From Eledone cirrhosa (lineage: Eukaryota; Mollusca; Cephalopoda; Octopoda; Eledonidae): DNA of 64,000 nt. The notes under the pieces were generated by a model. That model was not told where the DNA came from and did no database searches. It saw nothing but the letters and a program-made list of their open reading frames with translations. A program made the position numbers and the translations under genes. The number at the start of each line of letters is the position of its first letter. Position 1 is the first letter of the stretch. Shown here piece after piece: positions 43,093 to 56,180 of the stretch. Location: positions 1,315,001 to 1,379,000 of the forward strand of contig OZ024759.1 in the NCBI GenBank assembly GCA_964016885.1, written 5' to 3'.

Positions 43093-46000
43093 GTAACATG
43101 ACACAGTCTATATTAGTAGCATGACAAAGTCTATATTAGTAACATGACAAAGTCTATATTAGTAACATGACAAAGTCTATATTAGTAACATGACATAGTC
43201 TATATTAGCAGCATGACAAAGTCTATATTAGTAACATGACAAAGTCTATATTAGTAACATGACAGTCTATATTAGTAACATGACACATTCTATATTAGTA
43301 ACATGACAAAGTCTATATTAGTAGCATGACAAAGTCTATATTAGTAACATGACAGTCTATATTAGTAACATGCCAAAGTCTATATTAGTAGCATGACAAA
43401 GTCTATATTAGTAACATGACACAGTCTATATTAGTAACATGACACAGTCTATATTAGTAACATGACACAGTCTATATTAGTAGCATGACAAAGTCTATAT
43501 TAGTAACATGACAAAGTCTATATTAGTAACATGACAAAGTCTATATTAGTAACATGACAAAGTGTATATTAGTAACATGACACAGTGTATATTAGTAATA
43601 TGACAGTCTATATTAGTAGCATGACAAAGTCTATATTAGTAACATGACAAAGTCTATATTAGTAACATGACACAGTCTATATTAGTAACATGACACAGTC
43701 TATATTAGTAACATGACACAGTCTATATTAGTAACATGACAAAGTCTATATTAGTAACATGGCAAAGTCTATATTAGTAACATGACAAAGTCTATATTAG
43801 TAACATGACATGGTCTATATTAGTAACATGACACAGTCTATATTAGTAACATGACAAAGTCTATATTAGTAACATGACAGTCTATATTAGTAACATGCCA
43901 AAGTCTATATTAGTAGCATGACAAAGTCTATATTAGTAGCATGACACAGTCTATATTAGTAACATGACATAGTCTATATTAGTAACATGACACAGTCTAT
44001 ATTAGTAGCATGACAAAGTCTATATTAGTAACATGACAAAGTCTATATTAGTAACATGAGAAAGTCTATATTAGTAACATGACACAGTCTATATTAGTAA
44101 CATGACAAAGTCTATATTAGTAACATGACACAGTCTATATTAGTAACATGACACAGTCTATATTAGTAACATGACACAGTCTATATTAGTAACATGCAAA
44201 GTCTATATTAGTAGCATGACAAAGTCTATATTAGTAACATGACAAAGTCTATATTAGTAACATGACACAGTCTATATTAGTAACATGACAAAGTCTATAT
44301 TAGTAACATGACGGTCTATATTAGTAACATGACAGTCTATATTAGTAGCATGACAAAGTCTATATTAGTAACATGACACAGTCTATATTAGTAACATGAC
44401 ACAGTCTATATTAGTAACATGACAAAGTCTATATTAGTAGCATGACAAAGTCTATATTAGTAACATGACACAGTCTATATTAGTAACGTGACAAAGTCTA
44501 TATTAGTAGCATGACAAAGTCTATATTAGTAACATGACAAAGTCTATATTAGTAACATGACACAGTCTATATTAGTAACATGACAGTCTATATTAGTAAC
44601 ATGACAGTCCATATTAGTAGCATGACAAAGTCTATATTAGTAACATGACAAAGTCTATATTAGTAACATGACACAGTCTATATTAGTAACATGACAAAGT
44701 CTATATTAGTAACATGACACAGTCTATATTAGTAACATGACAAAGTCTATATTAGTAGCATGACAAAGTCTATATTAGTAACATGACACAGTCTATATTA
44801 GTAACATGACACAGTCTATATTAGTAACATGACACAGTCTATATTAGTAACATGACAGTCTATATTAGTAACATGACAAAGTCTATATTAGTAACATGAC
44901 AAAGTCTATATTAGTAGCATGACAAAGTCTATATTAGTAACATGACACAGTCTATATTAGTAACATGACAAAGTCTATATTAGTAGCATGACAAAGTCTA
45001 TATTAGTAACATGACACAGTCTATATTAGTAACATGACAAAGTCTATATTAGTAGCATGACAAAGTCTATATTAGTAACATGACAAAGTCTATATTAGTA
45101 ACATGACACAGTCTATATTAGTAACATGACAGTCTATATTAGTAACATGACAGTCCATATTAGTAGCATGACAAAGTCTATATTAGTAACATGACAAAGT
45201 CTATATTAGTAACATGACACAGTCTATATTAGTAACATGACACAGTCTATATTAGTAACATCATACAGTCTATATTAGTAACATGACAAAGTCTATATTA
45301 GTAACATGGCAAAGTCTATATTAGTAACATGACACAGTCTATATTAGTAACATGACAAGGCCTATATTAGTAACATGACACAGTCTATATTAGTAACATG
45401 ACAAAGTCTATATTAGTAACATGACAGTCTATATTAGTAACATGACAAAGTCTATATTAGTAACATGACAAAGTCTATATTAGTAACATGACAGTCTATA
45501 TTAGTAACATGACACAGTCTATATTAGTAACATGACAAAGTCTATATTAGTAACATGACACAGTCTATATTAGTAACATGACACAGTCTATATTAGTAAC
45601 ATGACACAGTTTATATTAGTAACATGACAAAGTCTATATTAGTAACATGACAAAGTCTATATTAGTAACATGGCAGTCTATATTAGTTACATGACAAAGT
45701 CTATATTAGTAACATGACACAGTCTATATTAGTAACATGACAAAGACTCTATTAGTAACATGACAAAGTCTATATTAGTAACATGACAGTCTATATTAGT
45801 AACATGACAAAATCTATATTAGTAACATGACAGTCTATATTAGTAACATGACAAAGTCTATATTAGTAACATGACAGTCTATATTGTACCATGACACAGT
45901 CTATATTAGTAACATGACACAGTCTATATTAGTAACATGACACAGTTTATATTAGTAACATGACAAAGTCTATATTAGTAACATGACAAAGTCTATATTA

Positions 46001-46582
46001 GTAACATGGCAGTCTATATTAGTAACATGACAAAGTCTATATTAGTAACATGACACTGTCTATATTAGTAACATGACAAAGACTCTATTAGTAACATGAC
46101 AAAGTCTATATTAGTAACATGACAGTCTATATTAGTAACATGACAACATCTATATTAGTAACATGACAGTCTATATTAGTAACATGACAAAGTCTATATT
46201 AGTAACATGACAGTCTATATTGTACCATGACACAGTCTATATTAGTAACATGACATAGTCTATATTAGTAACATGACAAAGTCTATATTAGTAACATGAC
46301 AGTCTATATTGTAACATGACACAGTCTATATTAGTAACATGACACAGTCTATATTAGTATCATGACAGTCTATATTAGTAACATGACACAGTCTATATTA
46401 GTAACATGACACAGTCTATATTAGTAACATGACAGTCTATATTAGTAGCATGGCAATGTCTATATTAGTAACATGACACAGTCTATATTAGTAACAAGAC
46501 ATAGTCTATATTAGTAACATGACATAGTCTATATTAGTAGCATGACAAAGTCTATATTAGTAACATGACAAAGTCTATATTA
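43093..46582 (+). repeat. 3,490-bp tandem duplication, copy 1
   Basis: AGCAGC 43207, CAGTGT 43583, CATGCAAAG 44195, ATCATACAG 45261 and TGTACC 45886 and 46222 all recur exactly 3,490 bp later. CATGCAAAG to ATCATACAG is 1,066 bp here and 520 bp in most units: an extra 546-bp stretch carries a second GTCCATATTAG monomer (near 44,608 and 45,150). A private change, AAAGTGTATATT, lies at 43564. The usual ACAGCCT variant of units 1-5 is absent. Confidence 0.92.
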
Positions 46583-49500
46583 GTAACATGACACAGTCTA
46601 TATTAGTAGCATGACAAAGTCTATATTAGTAACATGACAAAGTCTATATTAGTAACATGACAAAGTCTATATTAGTAACATGACATAGTCTATATTAGCA
46701 GCATGACAAAGTCTATATTAGTAACATGACAAAGTCTATATTAGTAACATGACAGTCTATATTAGTAACATGACACATTCTATATTAGTAACATGACAAA
46801 GTCTATATTAGTAGCATGACAAAGTCTATATTAGTAACATGACAGTCTATATTAGTAACATGCCAAAGTCTATATTAGTAGCATGACAAAGTCTATATTA
46901 GTAACATGACACAGTCTATATTAGTAACATGACACAGTCTATATTAGTAACATGACACAGTCTATATTAGTAGCATGACAAAGTCTATATTAGTAACATG
47001 ACAAAGTCTATATTAGTAACATGACAAAGTCTATATTAGTAACATGACAAAGTCTATATTAGTAACATGACACAGTGTATATTAGTAATATGACAGTCTA
47101 TATTAGTAGCATGACAAAGTCTATATTAGTAACATGACAAAGTCTATATTAGTAACATGACACAGTCTATATTAGTAACATGACACAGTCTATATTAGTA
47201 ACATGACACAGTCTATATTAGTAACATGACAAAGTCTATATTAGTAACATGGCAAAGTCTATATTAGTAACATGACAAAGTCTATATTAGTAACATGACA
47301 TGGTCTATATTAGTAACATGACACAGTCTATATTAGTAACATGACAAAGTCTATATTAGTAACATGACAGTCTATATTAGTAACATGCCAAAGTCTATAT
47401 TAGTAGCATGACAAAGTCTATATTAGTAGCATGACACAGTCTATATTAGTAACATGACATAGTCTATATTAGTAACATGACACAGTCTATATTAGTAGCA
47501 TGACAAAGTCTATATTAGTAACATGACAAAGTCTATATTAGTAACATGAGAAAGTCTATATTAGTAACATGACACAGTCTATATTAGTAACATGACAAAG
47601 TCTATATTAGTAACATGACACAGTCTATATTAGTAACATGACACAGTCTATATTAGTAACATGACACAGTCTATATTAGTAACATGCAAAGTCTATATTA
47701 GTAGCATGACAAAGTCTATATTAGTAACATGACAAAGTCTATATTAGTAACATGACACAGTCTATATTAGTAACATGACAAAGTCTATATTAGTAACATG
47801 ACGGTCTATATTAGTAACATGACAGTCTATATTAGTAGCATGACAAAGTCTATATTAGTAACATGACACAGTCTATATTAGTAACATGACACAGTCTATA
47901 TTAGTAACATGACAAAGTCTATATTAGTAGCATGACAAAGTCTATATTAGTAACATGACACAGTCTATATTAGTAACGTGACAAAGTCTATATTAGTAGC
48001 ATGACAAAGTCTATATTAGTAACATGACAAAGTCTATATTAGTAACATGACACAGTCTATATTAGTAACATGACAGTCTATATTAGTAACATGACAGTCC
48101 ATATTAGTAGCATGACAAAGTCTATATTAGTAACATGACAAAGTCTATATTAGTAACATGACACAGTCTATATTAGTAACATGACAAAGTCTATATTAGT
48201 AACATGACACAGTCTATATTAGTAACATGACAAAGTCTATATTAGTAGCATGACAAAGTCTATATTAGTAACATGACACAGTCTATATTAGTAACATGAC
48301 ACAGTCTATATTAGTAACATGACACAGTCTATATTAGTAACATGACAGTCTATATTAGTAACATGACAAAGTCTATATTAGTAACATGACAAAGTCTATA
48401 TTAGTAGCATGACAAAGTCTATATTAGTAACATGACACAGTCTATATTAGTAACATGACAAAGTCTATATTAGTAGCATGACAAAGTCTATATTAGTAAC
48501 ATGACACAGTCTATATTAGTAACATGACAAAGTCTATATTAGTAGCATGACAAAGTCTATATTAGTAACATGACAAAGTCTATATTAGTAACATGACACA
48601 GTCTATATTAGTAACATGACAGTCTATATTAGTAACATGACAGTCCATATTAGTAGCATGACAAAGTCTATATTAGTAACATGACAAAGTCTATATTAGT
48701 AACATGACACAGTCTATATTAGTAACATGACACAGTCTATATTAGTAACATCATACAGTCTATATTAGTAACATGACAAAGTCTATATTAGTAACATGGC
48801 AAAGTCTATATTAGTAACATGACACAGTCTATATTAGTAACATGACAAGGCCTATATTAGTAACATGACACAGTCTATATTAGTAACATGACAAAGTCTA
48901 TATTAGTAACATGACAGTCTATATTAGTAACATGACAAAGTCTATATTAGTAACATGACAAAGTCTATATTAGTAACATGACAGTCTATATTAGTAACAT
49001 GACACAGTCTATATTAGTAACATGACAAAGTCTATATTAGTAACATGACACAGTCTATATTAGTAACATGACACAGTCTATATTAGTAACATGACACAGT
49101 TTATATTAGTAACATGACAAAGTCTATATTAGTAACATGACAAAGTCTATATTAGTAACATGGCAGTCTATATTAGTTACATGACAAAGTCTATATTAGT
49201 AACATGACACAGTCTATATTAGTAACATGACAAAGACTCTATTAGTAACATGACAAAGTCTATATTAGTAACATGACAGTCTATATTAGTAACATGACAA
49301 AATCTATATTAGTAACATGACAGTCTATATTAGTAACATGACAAAGTCTATATTAGTAACATGACAGTCTATATTGTACCATGACACAGTCTATATTAGT
49401 AACATGACACAGTCTATATTAGTAACATGACACAGTTTATATTAGTAACATGACAAAGTCTATATTAGTAACATGACAAAGTCTATATTAGTAACATGGC

Positions 49501-50091
49501 AGTCTATATTAGTAACATGACAAAGTCTATATTAGTAACATGACACTGTCTATATTAGTAACATGACAAAGACTCTATTAGTAACATGACAAAGTCTATA
49601 TTAGTAACATGACAGTCTATATTAGTAACATGACAACATCTATATTAGTAACATGACAGTCTATATTAGTAACATGACAAAGTCTATATTAGTAACATGA
49701 CAGTCTATATTGTACCATGACACAGTCTATATTAGTAACATGACATAGTCTATATTAGTAACATGACAAAGTCTATATTAGTAACATGACAGTCTATATT
49801 GTAACATGACACAGTCTATATTAGTAACATGACACAGTCTATATTAGTATCATGACAGTCTATATTAGTAACATGACACAGTCTATATTAGTAACATGAC
49901 ACAGTCTATATTAGTAACATGACAGTCTATATTAGTAGCATGGCAATGTCTATATTAGTAACATGACACAGTCTATATTTGTAACAAGACATAGTCTATA
50001 TTAGTAACATGACATAGTCTATATTAGTAGCATGACAAAGTCTATATTAGTAACATGACAAAGTCTATATTAGTAACATGACACAGTCTAT
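46583..50091 (+). repeat. 3,490-bp tandem duplication, copy 2
   Basis: This is a near-identical second copy (AGCAGC 46697, CAGTGT 47073, CATGCAAAG 47685, ATCATACAG 48751, TGTACC 49376 and 49712). The join is near 46,583-46,601, where the AACAAGAC segment passes straight into the AGCAGC segment and the TATCTTAG, ACTAAG and ATGTTAG monomers are skipped. A private change at 49980 turns TATATTAG into TATATTTG. Confidence 0.92.
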
Positions 50092-51124
50092 CTTAGTAAC
50101 ATGACAAAGTCTATATTAGTAACATGACACAGTCTATATTAGTAACATGACAAAGTCTATATTAGTAGCATGACAAAGTCTATATTAGTAACATGACACA
50201 GTCTATATTAGTAACATGACAAAGTCTATATTAGTAACATGACAAAGTCTATATTAGTAACATGACAAAGTCTATATTAGTAACATGACTAAGTCTATAT
50301 TAGTAACATGACACAGTCTATATTAGTAACATGACAGTCTATATTAGTAGCATGACAAAGTCTATATTAGTAACATGACAAAGTCTATATTAGTAACATG
50401 ACACAGTCTATATTAGTAACATGACACAGTCTATATTAGTAACATGACAGTCTATATTAGTAACATGACAAAGTCTATATTAGTAACATGGCAAAGTCTA
50501 TGTTAGTAACATGACAAAGTCTATATTAGTAACATGACAGTCTATATTGTACCATGACACAGTCTATATTAGTAACATGACATAGTCTATATTAGTAACA
50601 TGACAAAGTCTATATTAGTAACATGACAGTCTATATTGTAACATGACACAGTCTATATTAGTAACATGACACAGTCTATATTAGTAACATGACAGTCTAT
50701 ATTAGTAACATGACACAGTCTATATTAGTAACATGACACAGTCTGTATTAGTAACATGACAGTCTATATTAGTAGCATGGCAATGTCTATATTAGTAACA
50801 TGACACAGTCTATATTAGTAACAAGACATAGTCTATATTAGTAACATGACATAGTCTATATTAGTAGCATGACAAAGTCTATATTAGTAACATGACAAAG
50901 TCTATATTAGTAACATGACACAGTCTATCTTAGTAACATGACAAAGTCTATATTAGTAACATGACACAGTCTATATTAGTAACATGACAAAGTCTATATT
51001 AGTAGCATGACAAAGTCTATATTAGTAACATGACACAGTCTATATTAGTAACATGACAAAGTCTATATTAGTAACATGACAAAGTCTATATTAGTAACAT
51101 GACAAAGTCTATATTAGTAACATG
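50092..51124 (+). repeat. Second instance of the 835/837-bp duplicated block
   Basis: ACTAAG at 50288 and 51125 are 837 bp apart. The segment from 49712 to 51125 corresponds to 15720-17131 at an offset of 33,992 bp, becoming 33,994 after the TGTACC monomer at 50549. It includes the same unusual ATGTTAG-to-TGTACC join and the CTGTATTAG variant. Confidence 0.88.
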
Positions 51125-53284
51125 ACTAAGTCTATATTAGTAACATGACACAGTCTATATTAGTAACATGACAGTCTATATTAGTAGCATGACAAAGTCT
51201 ATATTAGTAACATGACAAAGTCTATATTAGTAACATGACACAGTCTATATTAGTAACATGACACAGTCTATATTAGTAACATGACAGTCTATATTAGTAG
51301 CATGACAAAGTCTATATTAGTAACATGACAAAGTCTATATTAGTAACATGACACAGTCTATATTAGTAACATGGCAAAGTCTATATTAGTAACATGACAA
51401 AGTCTATATTAGTAACATGACATGGTCTATATTAGTAACATGACACAGTCTATATTAGTAACATGACAAAGTCTATATTAGTAACATGACAGTCTATATT
51501 AGTAACATGCCAAAGTCTATATTAGTAGCATGACAAAGTCTATATTAGTAGCATGACACAGTCTATATGAGTAACATGACATAGTCTATATTAGTAACAT
51601 GACACAGTCTATATTAGTAGCATGACAAAGTCTATATTACTAACATGACAAAGTCTATATTAGTAACATGAGAAAGTCTATATTAGTAACATGACACAGT
51701 CTATATTAGTAACATGACAAAGTCTATATTAGTAACATGACACAGTCTATATTAGTAACATGACACAGTCTATATTAGTAACATGACACAGTCTATATTA
51801 GTAACATGCAAAGTCTATATTAGTAGCATGACAAAGTCTATATTAGTAACATGACAAAGTCTATATTAGTAACATGACACAGTCTATATTAGTAACATGA
51901 CAAAGTCTATATTAGTAACATGACGGTCTATATTAGTAACATGACAGTCTATATTAGTAGCATGACAAAGTCTATATTAGTAACATGACACAGTCTATAT
52001 TAGTAACATGACACAGTCTATATTAGTAACATGACAAAGTCTATATTAGTAGCATGACAAAGTCTATATTAGTAACATGACACAGTCTATATTAGTAACG
52101 TGACAAAGTCTATATTAGTAGCATGACAAAGTCTATATTAGTAACATGACAAAGTCTATATTAGTAACATGACACAGTCTATATTAGTAACATGACAGTC
52201 TATATTAGTAACATGACAGTCCATATTAGTAGCATGACAAAGTCTATATTAGTAACATGACAAAGTCTATATTAGTAACATGACACAGTCTATATTAGTA
52301 ACATGACAAAGTCTATATTAGTAACATGACACAGTCTATATTAGTAACATGACAAAGTCTATATTAGTAGCATGACAAAGTCTATATTAGTAACATGACA
52401 CAGTCTATATTAGTAACATGACACAGTCTATATTAGTAACATGACACAGTCTATATTAGTAACATGACAGTCTATATTAGTAACATGACAAAGTCTATAT
52501 TAGTAACATGACAAAGTCTATATTAGTAGCATGACAAAGTCTATATTAGTAACATGACACAGTCTATATTAGTAGCATGACAAAGTCTATATTAGTAACA
52601 TGACACAGTCTATATTAGTAACATGACAAAGTCTATATTAGTAGCATGACAAAGTCTATATTAGTAACATGACAAAGTCTATATTAGTAACATGACACAG
52701 TCTATATTAGTAACATGACAGTCTATATTAGTAGCATGACAAAGTCTATATTAGTAACATGACAAAGTCTATATTAGTAGCATGACAAAGTCTATATTAG
52801 TAACATGACACAGTCTATATTAGTAACATGACAAAGTCTATATTAGTAGCATGACAAAGTCTATATTAGTAACATGACAAAGTCTATATTAGTAACATGA
52901 CACAGTCTATATTAGTAACATGACAGTCTATATTAGTAACATGACAAAGTCTATATTAGTAACATGACAGTCTATATTAGTAACATGCCAAAGTCTATAT
53001 TAGTAGCATGACAAAGTCTATATTAGTAGCATGACACAGTCTATATTAGTAACATGACATAGTCTATATTAGTAACATGACACAGTCTATATTAGTAGCA
53101 TGACAAAGTCTATATTAGTAACATGACAAAGTCTATATTAGTAACATGAGAAAGTCTATATTAGTAACATGACACAGTCTATATTAGTAACATGACAAAG
53201 TCTATATTAGTAACATGACACAGTCTATATTAGTAACATGACACAGTCTATATTAGTAACATGACACAGTCTATATTAGTAACA
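51125..53284 (+). repeat. Mosaic of HOR pieces
   Basis: After ACTAAG at 51125 the order jumps, near 51,370, to the GGCAAAG and CATGG segment, skipping CATTC, AGCAGC and CAGTGT. CATGCAAAG follows at 51807 and again at 53285, only 1,478 bp later. Single-base oddities include ATGAGTAAC near 51,568 and ATTACTAAC near 51,640. Confidence 0.82.
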
Positions 53285-56180
53285 TGCAAAGTCTATATTA
53301 GTAGCATGACAAAGTCTATATTAGTAACATGACAAAGTCTATATTAGTAACATGACAAAGTCTATATTAGTAACATGACGGTCTATATTAGTAACATGAC
53401 AGTCTATATTAGTAGCATGACAAAGTCTATATTAGTAACATGACACAGTCTATATTAGTAACATGACACAGTCTATATTAGTAACATGACAAAGTCTATA
53501 TTAGTAGCATGACAAAGTCTATATTAGTAACATGACACAGTCTATATTAGTAACGTGACAAAGTCTATATTAGTAGCATGACAAAGTCTATATTAGTAAC
53601 ATGACAAAGTCTATATTAGTAACATGACACAGTCTATATTAGTAACATGACAGTCTATATTAGTAACATGACAGTCCATATTAGTAGCATGACAAAGTCT
53701 ATATTAGTAACATGACAAAGTCTATATTAGTAACATGACACAGTCTATATTAGTAACATGACAAAGTCTATATTAGTAACATGACACAGTCTATATTAGT
53801 AACATGACAAAGTCTATATTAGTAGCATGACAAAGTCTATATTAGTAACATGACACAGTCTATATTAGTAACATGACACAGTCTATATTAGTAACATGAC
53901 ACAGTCTATATTAGTAACATGACAGTCTATATTAGTAACATGACAAAGTCTATATTAGTAACATGACAAAGTCTATATTAGTAGCATGACAAAGTCTATA
54001 TTAGTAACATGACACAGTCTATATTAGTAACATGACAAAGTCTATATTAGTAGCATGACAAAGTCTATATTAGTAACATGACACAGTCTATATTAGTAAC
54101 ATGACAAAGTCTATATTAGTAGCATGACAAAGTCTATATTAGTAACATGACAAAGTCTATATTAGTAACATGACACAGTCTATATTAGTAACATGACAGT
54201 CTATATTAGTAACATGACAGTCCATATTAGTAGCATGACAAAGTCTATATTAGTAACATGACAAAGTCTATATTAGTAACATGACACAGTCTATATTAGT
54301 AACATGACACAGTCTATATTAGTAACATCATACAGTCTATATTAGTAACATGACAAAGTCTATATTAGTAACATGGCAAAGTCTATATTAGTAACATGAC
54401 ACAGTCTATATTAGTAACATGACAAGGCCTATATTAGTAACATGACACAGTCTATATTAGTAACATGACAAAGTCTATATTAGTAACATGACAGTCTATA
54501 TTAGTAACATGACAAAGTCTATATTAGTAACATGACAAAGTCTATATTAGTAACATGACAGTCTATATTAGTAACATGACACAGTCTATATTAGTAACAT
54601 GACAAAGTCTATATTAGTAACATGACACAGTCTATATTAGTAACATGACACAGTCTATATTAGTAACATGACACAGTTTATATTAGTAACATGACAAAGT
54701 CTATATTAGTAACATGACAAAGTCTATATTAGTAACATGGCAGTCTATATTAGTTACATGACAAAGTCTATATTAGTAACATGACACAGTCTATATTAGT
54801 AACATGACAAAGACTCTATTAGTAACATGACAAAGTCTATATTAGTAACATGACAGTCTATATTAGTAACATGACAAAGTCTATATTAGTAGCATGACAA
54901 AGTCTATATTAGTAGCATGACACAGTCTATATTAGTAACATGACACAGTCTATATTAGTAACATGACACAGTCTATATTAGTAACATGACACAGTCTATA
55001 TTAGTAACATGACAAAGTCTATATTAGTAGCATGACAAAGTCTATATTAGTAACATGACAAAGTCTATATTAGTAACATGACACAGTCTATATTAGTAAC
55101 ATGACAGTCTATATTAGTAACATGACAAAGTCTATATTAGTAGTATGACAAAGTCTATATTAGTAACATGACAGTCTATATTAGTAACATGACAAAGTCT
55201 ATATTAGTAGCATGACAAAGTCTATATTAGTAGCATGACACAGTCTATATTAGTAACATGACATAGTCTATATTAGTAACATGACACAGTCTATATTAGT
55301 AGCATGACAAAGTCTATATTAGTAACATGACAAAGTCTATATTAGTAACATGAGAAAGTCTATATTAGTAACATGACACAGTCTATATTAGTAACATGAC
55401 AAAGTCTATATTAGTAACATGACAAAGTCTATATTAGTAACATGACAAAGACTATATTAGTAACATGACACAGTCTATATTAGTAACATGACATAGTCTA
55501 TATTAGTAACATGACAAAGTCTATATTAGTAGCATGACACAGTCTAAATTAGTAACATGACACAGTCTATATTAGTAACATGACAGTCTATATTAGTTAC
55601 ATGACACAGTCTATATTAGTAACATGACAAAGTCTATATTAGTAGTATGACAAAGTCTATATTAGTAACATGACAGTCTATATTAGTAACATGACAAAGT
55701 CTATATTAGTAGCATGACACAGTCTATATTAGTAACATGACACAGTCTATATTAGTAACATGACACAGTCTATATTAGTAACATGACAAAGTCTATATTA
55801 GTAGCATGACAAAGTCTATATTAGTAACATGACAAAGTCTATATTAGTAACATGACACAGTCTATATTAGTAACATGACAGTCTATATTAGTAACATGAC
55901 AAAGTCTATATTAGTAGTATGACAAAGTCTATATTAGTAACATGACAGTCTATATTAGTAACATGACAAAGTCTATATTAGTAGCATGACAAAGTCTATA
56001 TTAGTAGCATGACACAGTCTATATTAGTAACATGACATAGTCTATATTAGTAACATGACACAGTCTATATTAGTAGCATGACAAAGTCTATATTAGTAAC
56101 ATGACAAAGTCTATATTAGTAACATGAGAAAGTCTATATTAGTAACATGACACAGTCTATATTAGTAACATGACAAAGTC
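53285..56180 (+). repeat. Mosaic with three AGTAGTATG copies
   Basis: ATCATACAG lies at 54328, 1,043 bp after CATGCAAAG at 53285. From about 54,860 the order is scrambled. The AGTAGTATG monomer, normally once per HOR, appears at 55139, 55641 and 55913, and GAGAAAG stretches appear near 55,350 and 56,125. One GACTATATT variant lies near 55,450. Short segments of the cycle have been joined in a new order. Confidence 0.82.
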
